Source: an uncultured Lachnospiraceae bacterium
GTDB lineage: Bacteria; Bacillota; Clostridia; Lachnospirales; Lachnospiraceae
Assembly: GCA_934351765.1 (NCBI GenBank)
Contig: CAKRJM010000014.1
Coordinates: forward strand, 1-19,818
Reading direction: 5' to 3'
Length of the DNA stretch: 19,818 nt
Shown here: positions 7,862 through 15,364 of the stretch, one piece after another
How the letters are laid out: every line of letters begins with the position of its first letter
Position numbering within the stretch: the stretch's first letter is position 1
The notes under the pieces: model-generated
Told to the model about the DNA's origin: nothing
Databases searched by the model: none
The model's input: the letters and a program-made list of their open reading frames with translations, nothing else
Program-made: the position numbers and the translations under genes

Positions 7862-8476
7862 ATGAAGAAAGCAGTTATTACTATTGCACGGCAGTACGGA
7901 AGCGGCGGACGGACCATCGGAAAGATGCTGGCGAAGGAGCTGGATATTCCGTTTTATGACCGGGAGGTTTTAAGACGGGCTTCGGAGGACAGCGGAATCC
8001 ATGAAAAGCTGTTCGGTGCGGCAGACGAAAAAGCACCACGTGGTGCAAAGCTGTTCGGCTCCAGGGTTTATCAGGGTGAAGTAATTGAACCGGAAAACAA
8101 GGCATTTATCTCCGAGGACAATCTCTTTAATCTGACGGCCAGAACGATCAAGAAGATTGCAGAGGAAGAGTCCTGTGTCATCATCGGCCGCTGCGCGGAC
8201 TTCGTATTAAAAGACCGGGATGATGTCCTCAGCGTATTTGTTCATGCGGATAAAGCGTTTTGTCTGGAGCAGGCCATGGAGCGCAACAGCATGACTCCGA
8301 AGGAAATGAAGAGGTTCATCGAGCAGACAGATAAGTATCGCGGCGATTTTTATAAATATTACACCGGACATGAATGGAACGATCTGCGCAACTATGATCT
8401 CAGTCTTAACAGCGGAAAGCTGGGATTTGCGAAGTGTGTGGAGATGATCAAGGCATATCTGAAGATTCGGTTTTAA
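7862..8476 (+). CDS. Cytidylate kinase-like family protein
   Basis: A 204-residue P-loop protein of the cytidylate kinase-like family. The N-terminus VITIARQYGSGGRTIGKMLAKELDIPFYDREVL has the family's modified P-loop (G13-S-G-G-R-T-I-G-K21), and IIGRCADFVLKDR is a second conserved block. True CMP kinases use a different P-loop and lengths near 220, so this is likely a paralogue of unknown substrate. The ATG at 7862 is preferred because AAAGGGGG precedes it; a GTG at 7841 overlaps the end of livF. It is 13 bp after livF, probably coupled to it, and is the last gene before a terminator. Why it sits with an amino acid transporter is unknown. Confidence 0.82.
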   Translation: MKKAVITIARQYGSGGRTIGKMLAKELDIPFYDREVLRRASEDSGIHEKLFGAADEKAPRGAKLFGSRVYQGEVIEPENKAFISEDNLFNLTARTIKKIAEEESCVIIGRCADFVLKDRDDVLSVFVHADKAFCLEQAMERNSMTPKEMKRFIEQTDKYRGDFYKYYTGHEWNDLRNYDLSLNSGKLGFAKCVEMIKAYLKIRF

Positions 8477-8498
8477 ACAGAGAGTTGACAGGAAAATG

Positions 8499-8530
8499 AG
8501 CGGGAAGCCAGAGCTGGCTTCCCGCTTTCT
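8499..8530 (+). terminator. Terminator of the liv operon, possibly bidirectional
   Basis: AGCGGGAAGCC (8499-8509) pairs with GGCTTCCCGCT (8516-8526) around a short loop, followed by TTCT. On the minus strand the same hairpin is followed by CATTTTC, so it may also stop transcripts from the convergent monooxygenase-domain gene. Confidence 0.8.
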
Positions 8531-8584
8531 GTAAAAAGAAAGATGCAAAACACGGAATTCCTTCTTTTTCCGCCAGCGGCACTT

Positions 8585-8878
8585 CTACAGGCTGATTTTT
8601 TCCACAGCGGTTTCTTTCACATAGATTTCTTTGATGTCTGCCCGGAACTGAGCCATGTGAGGGGTCTGAAGATGGAGAAGCTGTTTTTCCTCGGATTCCC
8701 ATTTTTCTACCAGAAGAATGGCCTCGGGATCATCGGCGCTCAGAAAATAATCGTAGCGCAGGCAGCCGTCCTCTTTGCGGATTGTTTCCAGAATCCCGGA
8801 GGTTTCCATAGCGCGAAGAAAGTTGGCTCTGGCACCGGTGCGGGTGTGATAGGTGACGAGAAGCAATAACTGATTCAT
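8585..8878 (-). CDS. Antibiotic biosynthesis monooxygenase (ABM) domain protein
   Basis: A 97-residue single-domain ferredoxin-like protein of the ABM (YgiN-like quinol monooxygenase) superfamily. Visible hallmarks are the first strand LLLLVTYHTRTGA, EDGCLRYDYFLSADDPEAILLVEKWES, and the TPHMAQF helix start after HLQ. Members act as small dimeric cofactor-free oxygenases or isomerase-like enzymes; substrate unknown, and in an anaerobe the reaction may not be oxygenation. The start at 8878 follows GGAGG by 7 nt; 8938 is an unsupported upstream start that overlaps its promoter. It is the only minus-strand gene in the window and is divergent from the ABC transporter. Confidence 0.88.
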   Translation of the reverse strand: MNQLLLLVTYHTRTGARANFLRAMETSGILETIRKEDGCLRYDYFLSADDPEAILLVEKWESEEKQLLHLQTPHMAQFRADIKEIYVKETAVEKISL

Positions 8879-8908
8879 AAGAATACCTCCGACTTTGTTT
8901 TTGATCTT

Positions 8909-8938
8909 ATTATATCGTCGGGTGATGAAGGACGTCAA
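8909..8938 (-). promoter_or_regulatory. Promoter of the ABM-domain gene
   Basis: On the minus strand, TTGACG (8938-8933) and TATAAT (8914-8909) are separated by 18 bp, about 31 bp upstream of the start codon. Confidence 0.7.
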
Positions 8939-8973
8939 GAATTCCGCTTTAGAAAGATTTCAGAAACAAATGG

Positions 8974-9002
8974 ATGACGGACTGCGAAAAATACGGTATG
9001 AT
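8974..9002 (+). promoter_or_regulatory. Probable promoter of the FtsX-type ABC transporter
   Basis: ATGACG (8974-8979), 17-bp spacer, TATGAT (8997-9002). The transcription start would be near 9009, about 28 nt before the ATPase start codon. The -35 box is weak, which would suit a regulated promoter. Confidence 0.5.
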
Positions 9003-9036
9003 AAAATAAAATAAGCAGTGCAGGGGAGGGAGTTCC

Positions 9037-9738
9037 ATGGCATTTGTGGAAGTAAAGCATGTAAAAAAGATATATAAAATGGGCGAGGTTGTGATCAACG
9101 CGGTGGATGATATGAATTTTTCCATTGAAAAGGGAGAGTTTGTGGTGATTGTCGGCCCCAGCGGAGCGGGGAAAACAACGGTTCTGAATATTCTCGGCGG
9201 AATGGATCAGGCGACCGAGGGACAGGTTCTGGTGGATGGTGTTGATGTGGCGGCCTTTGACCGGAAAAGAATGACAAAGTACCGGAGGGAAGACATCGGA
9301 TTTGTGTTTCAGTTTTATAATCTGGTCCAGAACCTGACTGCACTGGAGAATGTAGAACTGGCGCTTCAGATCTGCCGGGATCATCTGGATGCCGAGGAGA
9401 TCCTGAAGGAGGTAGGTCTTGGGGAGCGGATGGGAAATTTCCCGTCTCAGCTTTCTGGTGGAGAGCAGCAGCGGGTATCCATTGCCAGAGCACTGGCGAA
9501 AAATCCGAAGCTCCTGTTATGTGATGAGCCTACCGGTGCGCTGGATTATCAGACAGGAAAGGCAATTCTGAAGCTTTTGCAGGACACCTGTCGCGAGAAG
9601 GGAATGACGGTCATTGTCATCACCCATAATTCGGCTCTGGCGCCTATGGCGGACCGGATCATTAAGATCAAAAACGGACGGGTTTCGTCCATGCGGCTCA
9701 ATGAGCACCCGATTCCTGTAGAAGAAATCGAATGGTAG
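9037..9738 (+). CDS. ABC transporter ATP-binding protein (MacB/LolD/SalX type)
   Basis: A 233-residue ATPase for the FtsX-like permease encoded 22 bp downstream. Walker A is GPSGAGKT (40-47), the Q-loop is FVFQFYNL (89-96), the signature is LSGGEQQRV (139-147), Walker B is [12 protein letters not shown] (159-170), and the H-loop is VIVITHN. The DEPTGALD and FQ.YNL forms are typical of the MacB/LolD/BceA group, which powers mechanotransmission or export of peptides, lipoproteins and drugs instead of nutrient uptake. GGGAGGGAG precedes the ATG. No sensor kinase genes adjoin, so an immediate BceRS-style control cannot be shown. Confidence 0.92.
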   Translation: MAFVEVKHVKKIYKMGEVVINAVDDMNFSIEKGEFVVIVGPSGAGKTTVLNILGGMDQATEGQVLVDGVDVAAFDRKRMTKYRREDIGFVFQFYNLVQNLTALENVELALQICRDHLDAEEILKEVGLGERMGNFPSQLSGGEQQRVSIARALAKNPKLLLCDEPTGALDYQTGKAILKLLQDTCREKGMTVIVITHNSALAPMADRIIKIKNGRVSSMRLNEHPIPVEEIEW

Positions 9739-9760
9739 AACTGAAAGGACGGGACAGGGA

Positions 9761-12700
9761 ATGAAACAGGCACAGCGTAAAGATTTTTTCCGGGAAATCA
9801 GGCGAAGCCTGAACCGGTATCTTTCTATCTTATTTATTGTGGCGCTCGGCGTGGCATTTTTCTCCGGAATCCGTGCAGCTGAGCCGGATATGCGGCTGTC
9901 TGCGGATGCTGTGGCGGATCAGGCGAATTTTATGGATCTCCGGATCCTGTCGACGATGGGACTGACCGGGGCGGATCTGGAGGCAATCCGGGCGGTGGAC
10001 GGGATTTCTCAGGCGGAGGGCGAGCAGTCGGTTGAGGTGCTGACCCAGTGCGGAGAAAAAGAGCTGGTGATTCATGTAGCCACACTGATGACGCAGTTGA
10101 ATTATGTGACGATTGACGAAGGACGGCTGCCGGAGAAGGAGGGAGAGTGTTTTCTGGATAATCAGCTCTGTATAGCCGGAGATTATCAGGTGGGAGACAG
10201 GATCACTCTGAAATCAGGAACAAAGGATCCGCTGAGTGATACGCTGAACCATGAAACGTATACGATCGTCGGTATCGGCTCCAGCCCCTATTATCTGAAT
10301 TTTGATAAGGGCTCATCAACCATCGGGAACGGGGATATCCGGGGCTTTGTCATGGTGCTGCCGGAGGAGTTTAAGTCGGATATTTATACACAGATCTATG
10401 CAGCATGCGACAGCCTGAAGCCGTATATTACAGCCAGTGATGCCTATTTTTCTGCGGCGGATCAGATTAAGGCACAGGTGGAGGACATTGCAGGGGAGCG
10501 CTGTGAGGTTCGTCTTTCTGAGGTACGGGAGGAAGCGCAGGATAAGATCGATGACGGGCAGCGGAAGCTGGACGACAGCCGCGCGGAGGCAGAAGAAAAA
10601 CTGGCAGATGCGGAGACACAGATCACAGATGGAGAACAGGCGATTCAGGATGGCCGGGAGCTGATTGCCGAAAATGAACAGAAGCTGGCGGATGGAAGGG
10701 CCGAGCTTCAGGCCAGTGAAAAAACACTGGAAGACGGAAAGGCTGAGCTTGCAAAACAGGAGCAGGAGCTGTCAGGCGCAAAGAACACTCTTGCGGAGAA
10801 GGAGCAGGAGCTCCGGAATGGAAAGGCTGCGCTGGAAGACGGAAAAGCGGCGCTGGCGGAGCAGGAACAGAAGCTGGAAAATGGAAAAACGGAAATCCGG
10901 AATGCCAGAGCCGGACTTCAGGAACAGGAGGCAGTGCTGGAAGACGGAGAGGCGTCTCTGGCATTGGCGAAAAGCCAGTATGAGAACGGAGCGGCGGAGA
11001 TCCAGGAGGGATGGCAGGCGTTAGAAGCTGCAAAAACGGAGCTTGCGAAGAATCAGGCAGCGCTTGCATCCATGAGAGAGGCTCTTTTGGCAGCCGGAAT
11101 CGATCCGGAGACAAATCCGGAGTATCAGGCGGCGCAGGCAGCTGTTTCGGCGGCAGAGGAGCAGATCCGTGCACAGGAAGCAGTGCTTTCGGCGCAGGAG
11201 GCAGAGCTTTCCGAAATGAAAGAACTGCTGAATGAAAAGGAAACAGAGCTTCTGGCGGGGCGTCAGGCGCTGGAGAGCGGAAAGGCGGAGCTTGATCATC
11301 AGGAGGCAGCACTGCAGACAGCGGAGGTACAGCTGAACAGTGGAAAGTCAGAGCTTTTGGAGAAGGAAGCACAGTTAAAGCAGGGAGAGGAAGCTCTTGC
11401 GGCAGCAAGGTCGGAGCTGGAAGCCGGAGAAAACCAGCTTGCAGAAGCAAAGGCGAAGCTGGCAGAGGGGGAAATTCAGCTTCAGTCAGCAAAGGATCAG
11501 ATCGCAGACGGAGAGGCTCAGCTTCTGGATGCAAAACAGGAGCTTGCAGATAATGAGGAAACGCTTAACGATGCCAGAGCGGATTATGCGGAAGCAAAGG
11601 CGGATGCAGAACAGCAGCTTTCCGACGGAGAGCAGGAGCTTGACGATGCCCGGGCAGAGCTTGATAAGCTGAAGCTGCCGGAGTGGTATGTGCTGGGCCG
11701 TGACACAGTTCAGTCTTATGTAGAATATGACAGTGATGCAGATCGGATCGGCGCCATTGGAAAGGTCTTTCCGGTGATCTTTTTCCTGGTGGCAGCACTG
11801 GTGAGCCTGACAACCATGACACGCATTGTGGAAGAGAAGCGGACGGAGATCGGCACCATGAAAGCGCTGGGATACAGTACCTTATCCATTGCGGCGAAGT
11901 ATCTGGGGTATGCAGTCTCAGCCAGTGTGCTGGGGAGCGTGCTGGGATTCCTGGTGGGAGAAAAGCTTCTTCCCTGGGTCATCATTACATCCTATAAGAT
12001 TTTATATGTGAATCTGACAATTATCCGCGTGCCCTATAACTGGGGCTATGCGCTGGGGGCTTCAGCTATCGCAGTACTTTGTACCGGCGGAGCAACGCTG
12101 GCGGCCTGTTATCGCGCAGCCCTGTCCCAGCCGGCGGAGCTGATGCGGCCGGCGGCACCTCTGCAGGGAAAGAAAATCCTTCTGGAGCGGATCCGCCCGA
12201 TCTGGAAGCATCTGAATTTCAGCCAGAAATCAACGCTTCGGAATCTGTTCCGGTACAAAAAGCGGTTTTTGATGACGATATTCGGGATCGGTGCCTGTAT
12301 GGCACTTCTGATCGTAGGCTTTGGCCTGCGCGATTCGATCTATGCCGTATCGGAAAGCCAGTATGGAGAGCTCTGGCGGTATGATGTGGTGGCTGGGATC
12401 GATGCAGACTGCGGGGAAGCGGATCGAGAGAAGCTGGATCAGACTCTTTCGGAGACAGACAATGTTGATGAGGTGCTGACAGCGCACACAGCAACCCTTG
12501 ATGCGGAGACCAACGGTGTAACCAGGGAGGTTAATCTGGTTGTACCGAAGGAGATCGGGGAGTTTCCGGATTTCTTTGTGCTTCGCGACCGGATCTCGAA
12601 GCAGGTCTATGAGCTCGATGACGAGGGAGCTGCAATCAATGAAAAGCTGGCAAAGTTTTTGGACTTGCAGGTAGGAGATTCGTTCCGGTTAAAGGAGAGC

Positions 12701-13357
12701 GATACGGAAAGTGTAACGGTCACGGTGTCTCATATTGTTGAAAATTATGTTTATAACTATGTATATCTGTCTCCGACGCTTTATGAGAAGCTGTACGGAG
12801 CGGAGCCGCAGTATGACAAGGAGTATATCCGTCTCCATGAAAACGGGAAGGAACCGGAGCAGAGGCTGGCGGAGCTCCTTCTGGAGGAGCCTGCCGTTTC
12901 CGGCGTGACACTGGTGACAGACATGAACCAGACGATCCTGGATATGCTGGAGAGTCTCGATTCCGTGATCGGGGTGTTGATCACCTCTGCCGGACTGCTG
13001 GCGTTTGTGGTGGTTTATAATCTGAACAATATCAACATCACCGAGCGGCGGCGGGAGCTGGCGACAATCCGGGTTCTGGGCTTTTATGATATGGAGCTGG
13101 CGGCATATGTGTATCGCGAAAATGTGCTGCTGACAGCCATCGGTATTGTAGTCGGAATTTTCATGGGAAATCTTCTGCATCGGTTTGTCATTCAGACCGT
13201 AGAGGTGGATCTCATCATGTTCGGACGGGTAGTCCATCCCATCAGCTATGTATACTGTGCGGCGCTGACGGTGCTGTTTGCACTTCTGGTGAACGTATTT
13301 ATGTATTTTAAGCTGCGGAAGATCGACATGGTGGAGTCGTTAAAGAGTGTGGAATAG
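9761..13357 (+). CDS. Giant FtsX/MacB-like ABC permease with a long coiled-coil hairpin
   Basis: A 1198-residue permease with duplicated FtsX modules. In order: TM1 (about 20-37), an outside MacB-like domain (about 40-255), a long coiled coil (about 265-638), TM2-TM4 (about 665-690, 712-733, 762-785) with EEKRTEIGTMKALGY in the first FtsX loop, TM5 (about 836-857), a second outside domain, and three final helices with ERRRELATIRVLGFYDMEL before the last pair. By analogy with type VII ABC proteins, ATP hydrolysis inside would move the outside domains. The coiled coil contains uninterrupted heptads on two arms joined at GIDPETNP (446-453). The substrate is unknown. Firmicute permeases of this kind exist, some with similar coiled coils. 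The ATPase gene lies 22 bp upstream, and a terminator follows. Confidence 0.9.
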   Translation: MKQAQRKDFFREIRRSLNRYLSILFIVALGVAFFSGIRAAEPDMRLSADAVADQANFMDLRILSTMGLTGADLEAIRAVDGISQAEGEQSVEVLTQCGEKELVIHVATLMTQLNYVTIDEGRLPEKEGECFLDNQLCIAGDYQVGDRITLKSGTKDPLSDTLNHETYTIVGIGSSPYYLNFDKGSSTIGNGDIRGFVMVLPEEFKSDIYTQIYAACDSLKPYITASDAYFSAADQIKAQVEDIAGERCEVRLSEVREEAQDKIDDGQRKLDDSRAEAEEKLADAETQITDGEQAIQDGRELIAENEQKLADGRAELQASEKTLEDGKAELAKQEQELSGAKNTLAEKEQELRNGKAALEDGKAALAEQEQKLENGKTEIRNARAGLQEQEAVLEDGEASLALAKSQYENGAAEIQEGWQALEAAKTELAKNQAALASMREALLAAGIDPETNPEYQAAQAAVSAAEEQIRAQEAVLSAQEAELSEMKELLNEKETELLAGRQALESGKAELDHQEAALQTAEVQLNSGKSELLEKEAQLKQGEEALAAARSELEAGENQLAEAKAKLAEGEIQLQSAKDQIADGEAQLLDAKQELADNEETLNDARADYAEAKADAEQQLSDGEQELDDARAELDKLKLPEWYVLGRDTVQSYVEYDSDADRIGAIGKVFPVIFFLVAALVSLTTMTRIVEEKRTEIGTMKALGYSTLSIAAKYLGYAVSASVLGSVLGFLVGEKLLPWVIITSYKILYVNLTIIRVPYNWGYALGASAIAVLCTGGATLAACYRAALSQPAELMRPAAPLQGKKILLERIRPIWKHLNFSQKSTLRNLFRYKKRFLMTIFGIGACMALLIVGFGLRDSIYAVSESQYGELWRYDVVAGIDADCGEADREKLDQTLSETDNVDEVLTAHTATLDAETNGVTREVNLVVPKEIGEFPDFFVLRDRISKQVYELDDEGAAINEKLAKFLDLQVGDSFRLKESDTESVTVTVSHIVENYVYNYVYLSPTLYEKLYGAEPQYDKEYIRLHENGKEPEQRLAELLLEEPAVSGVTLVTDMNQTILDMLESLDSVIGVLITSAGLLAFVVVYNLNNINITERRRELATIRVLGFYDMELAAYVYRENVLLTAIGIVVGIFMGNLLHRFVIQTVEVDLIMFGRVVHPISYVYCAALTVLFALLVNVFMYFKLRKIDMVESLKSVE
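10601..11605 (+). repeat. DNA encoding tandem heptads of the FtsX permease coiled coil
   Basis: This stretch encodes residues 281-615 of the permease. In the first arm, 24 consecutive 21-bp units each begin with Leu, Ile or Tyr; in the second, about 23 units from Tyr455 do so. Position 4 of the unit is Gly in 17 of these 47 units and often Ala or Gln otherwise, as in LEDGKAE, LENGKTE, LNSGKSE and LAEGEIQ. The DNA is only loosely repeated, so the pattern is held at protein level. The minus strand contains a long shadow reading frame here. Confidence 0.8.
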
Positions 13358-13374
13358 CTGTCAGACGTGAATGA

Positions 13375-13404
13375 AAGGCGCTTCGGGAGACCGGGGCGCC
13401 TTTT
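13375..13404 (+). terminator. Terminator after the FtsX-type permease
   Basis: AAGGCGC (13375-13381) pairs with GCGCCTT (13396-13402), the inner part CGG...CCG adds pairs around a GAGA-like loop, and TTTT follows. Confidence 0.75.
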
Positions 13405-13414
13405 CAGGCCGAAC

Positions 13415-13468
13415 TTTACACAAATTTTACATGCTCATGGTTTTGATTTGACCTGAATTTTGTATAGT
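13415..13468 (+). promoter_or_regulatory. Candidate PhoP-box promoter of the Na/Pi cotransporter
   Basis: TTTACA occurs at 13415-13420 and 13426-13431, exactly 11 bp apart with a 5-bp spacer. A degenerate position at 13437 and TTGACC at 13448-13453 keep the same 11-bp phase. A -10-like TATAGT lies at 13463-13468, putting the boxes at about -60 to -22 from the expected start, without a well-spaced -35 box. In Bacillus, PhoP binds TT(A/C/T)ACA-type direct repeats spaced about 5 bp in this promoter zone. This suggests phosphate-starvation control; binding is not shown. Confidence 0.5.
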
Positions 13469-13512
13469 GGTAATTGTACGAATATGAAAAGAGCAGAAAT
13501 GTGGAGGGTGTT

Positions 13513-15168
13513 ATGGCACTGAGCGATGTAAAGCTGTTGTTTGAATTTATCGGCGGCCTCGGAATGTTCCTGTACGGCATGAATATCATGGCGGACGGAC
13601 TTCAGAAAGCAGCCGGCGGAAAGATGAAGCGGATGCTGGGATATATCACCAACAATCGTTTTCTGGGAGTTCTTCTCGGAGCGCTGATCACAGCGATCAT
13701 TCAGAGCTCTTCGGCAACGACGGTTATGGTGGTCGGTTTTGTAAATGCAGGAATCCTGACTCTGAATCAGGCGGTTGGCGTTATCATGGGCGCAAACATT
13801 GGTACAACCATCACGGCATGGCTGGTTTCCATGAGTGAGTGGGGCGAGGTCATGAAGCCGGAGTTTTTTGCACCGGTACTGATCGGAATTGGTGCGTTTA
13901 TGCTGCTGTTTGCAAAGAAGGAGCGGAAGAGGGAGATCGGTACCATTCTCGTCGGCTTCGGCGTTCTGTTTATCGGACTGAGCTTCATGTCCGGGGCGAT
14001 CAAGCCTTATCGTGATGCACCTGTTTTTTCAACGGTATTTGCAACACTGGGAAGCAATCCCATCTTCGGAATCCTGGCCGGTACGGTTATCACCGGTATT
14101 ATCCAGAGCTCTTCGGCATCGGTCGGAATCTTGCAGACGCTGGCCATGAACGGTGTCGTGACCTGGAGTGCGGCTGTTTATATTACGCTCGGACAGAACA
14201 TCGGTACCTGTGTAACGGCGCTGCTGGCCAGTATGGGTGCCCATAAGACCGCGAAGCGTGCTGCTGTAATCCATCTGATGTTCAATGTGATCGGTGCGAT
14301 CCTGTTTGCGGTCGTGATGTGCGTGGTATTCTTCCTGAATCCGGCATGGGGAGGTTCGACCATCAGCAGTACCCAGATCTCCATCTTCCATACCGTGTTT
14401 AATGTGGTGAATACGATCCTTCTGTTCCCCTTCGCCGGAAAGCTGGTGGCGTTATCGGGAAAGCTGGTTCGCGAGAAGAAGCCGGATCAGACCGAGTCGG
14501 CAGAGCAGCAGGTTATGTCCCATCTGGACACCAGAATTCTGGAGAATCCGTCCTTTGCCATTGAGACAGCAAAGCGTGAGGTGATTCATATGGGCGAGCT
14601 GTCCATGGAAAATGTGCGTCTGGGCGAGGATGCGGTCTTAAATAATAACCAGGAATCAGTGGAGAAGATTTATAAAAATGAGACACTGATTGATTTCATA
14701 GAAAAGGCGCTGACGGAATATCTGGTGAAGATCACCAACCTGTCCCTTATGGAGGATCAGTCAGAGCAGGTCAAGAACCTGCTGTACTCGGTCAATGACC
14801 TGGAGAGGATCGGTGACCATGCAGAGAACATTGCCGAGCTGGCGGAGTCGAAGATCCAGGGTGATATCCATTTCTCAGAGATGGGGCAGGAGGATCTGAA
14901 GGAAATGTTTGAGTGTGCGATCGGAGCCGTAAAGAATGCGGTGGAAGCCAGAAGAAGCGGCAGTGTCGAGGCAATCCGACAGGTGATCAAGTTTGAGGAT
15001 CAGGTAGATACCATGGAGGAGGATCTCCGCGACAAGCATATCGCCCGGCTGGCAAACAATGAGTGCCGCGCGTCCCATGGTGTGATCTTCTTAGATATCA
15101 TCGGAAATCTGGAGCGTGTGTCCGACCATGCGTATAATGTGGCCGGATACGTAAAAGATGAGATGTAG
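13513..15168 (+). CDS. nptA: Na/phosphate cotransporter with C-terminal PhoU domain
   Basis: A 551-residue membrane protein for Na+-coupled phosphate transport (NptA/YjbB, related to SLC34). The two inverted halves carry the family motif: QSSSATTVMVVGFVNAG (64-80) and QSSSASVGILQTL (198-210), with GANIGTT (93-99) and GQNIGTC (227-233) following each. After the last helix (about 310) comes a cytoplasmic PhoU-like helical domain (about 335-551) with the metal-binding motifs DLERIGDHAENI (429-440) and NLERVSDHAYNV (532-543). The start at 13513 has GGAGGG before it and begins the usual MALSDVKLLFEFIGGLGMFLYGM; a TTG at 13474 is unsupported. Some homologues export rather than import phosphate. Confidence 0.92.
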   Translation: MALSDVKLLFEFIGGLGMFLYGMNIMADGLQKAAGGKMKRMLGYITNNRFLGVLLGALITAIIQSSSATTVMVVGFVNAGILTLNQAVGVIMGANIGTTITAWLVSMSEWGEVMKPEFFAPVLIGIGAFMLLFAKKERKREIGTILVGFGVLFIGLSFMSGAIKPYRDAPVFSTVFATLGSNPIFGILAGTVITGIIQSSSASVGILQTLAMNGVVTWSAAVYITLGQNIGTCVTALLASMGAHKTAKRAAVIHLMFNVIGAILFAVVMCVVFFLNPAWGGSTISSTQISIFHTVFNVVNTILLFPFAGKLVALSGKLVREKKPDQTESAEQQVMSHLDTRILENPSFAIETAKREVIHMGELSMENVRLGEDAVLNNNQESVEKIYKNETLIDFIEKALTEYLVKITNLSLMEDQSEQVKNLLYSVNDLERIGDHAENIAELAESKIQGDIHFSEMGQEDLKEMFECAIGAVKNAVEARRSGSVEAIRQVIKFEDQVDTMEEDLRDKHIARLANNECRASHGVIFLDIIGNLERVSDHAYNVAGYVKDEM

Positions 15169-15183
15169 GAAGGCTCACGCCGG

Positions 15184-15290
15184 CCCGGCATATCGTTGCT
15201 GCGGGAAGTTTGCTTTTCACGGCTCCACCCAGTCCAGTCAATCGGAACATACGCTAGTTGCCGCTGTCTGGACTGGGCGATCCGTGAAAA
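15184..15290 (+). ncRNA. Structured RNA candidate between nptA and the HD gene
   Basis: Two hairpins follow each other. The first: CCCGGCA (15184-15190) with TGC-CGGG (15197-15199 and 15202-15205, TG bulged). The second is a 77-nt helix: TTTTCACGG (15214-15222) with CCGTGAAAA (15282-15290); CCCAGTCCAG (15228-15237) with CTGGACTGGG (15268-15277); CGGAAC (15243-15248) with GTT-CCG (15257-15263, one bulged G); 8-nt apical loop ATACGCTA. The three helices are separated by two internal loops of 5/4 nt. A terminator (15313-15339) follows, then the HD gene. This is riboswitch-like or sRNA-like architecture, but I recognise no known family. It could also be a relic of a small inverted-repeat element. 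Confidence 0.5.
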
Positions 15291-15312
15291 TTACAATATT
15301 AAGCAGCTACGG

Positions 15313-15339
15313 CAGGCGGTCTGAATGGCCGCCTGTTTT
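15313..15339 (+). terminator. Terminator upstream of the HD-domain gene
   Basis: CAGGCGG (15313-15319) pairs with CCGCCTG (15329-15335) around a 9-nt loop, followed directly by TTTT. It lies 26 bp before the HD start, so it either ends the nptA transcript late or acts as an attenuator of the HD gene. Confidence 0.7.
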
Positions 15340-15364
15340 GGAACAGAAAGAGAGTGTGAGAGAT

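Noticed and set aside
8543..8869. 108-codon plus-strand open frame opposite the ABM-domain gene
   Set aside because: The minus-strand frame has a clear family match, promoter and ribosome binding site.
10623..11534. 303-codon minus-strand open frame, rich in Pro, Leu and Ala
   Set aside because: It is the antisense shadow of the FtsX coiled-coil heptads, whose codon bias removes stops. It has no ribosome binding site, domain or typical composition.
10601..11605. Possible CRISPR-like or DNA-level repeat array
   Set aside because: The 21-bp period is the heptad period of a reading frame; units differ at DNA level and there are no spacers.
12689..13237. 182-codon minus-strand open frame in the permease C-terminal half
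   Set aside because: It overlaps the conserved FtsX module and has no family features.
15269..15297. TGGACT, 17 bp, TACAAT as a promoter for the HD gene
   Set aside because: The -35 box lies in the 3' arm of the long hairpin and is weak, and the start would be about 10 bp before a terminator. It is kept only as a mention.
15158..15364. N-terminal extension of the HD protein by 69 codons
   Set aside because: The extension crosses the end of nptA, the folded RNA and the terminator, and its residues show no conserved pattern.
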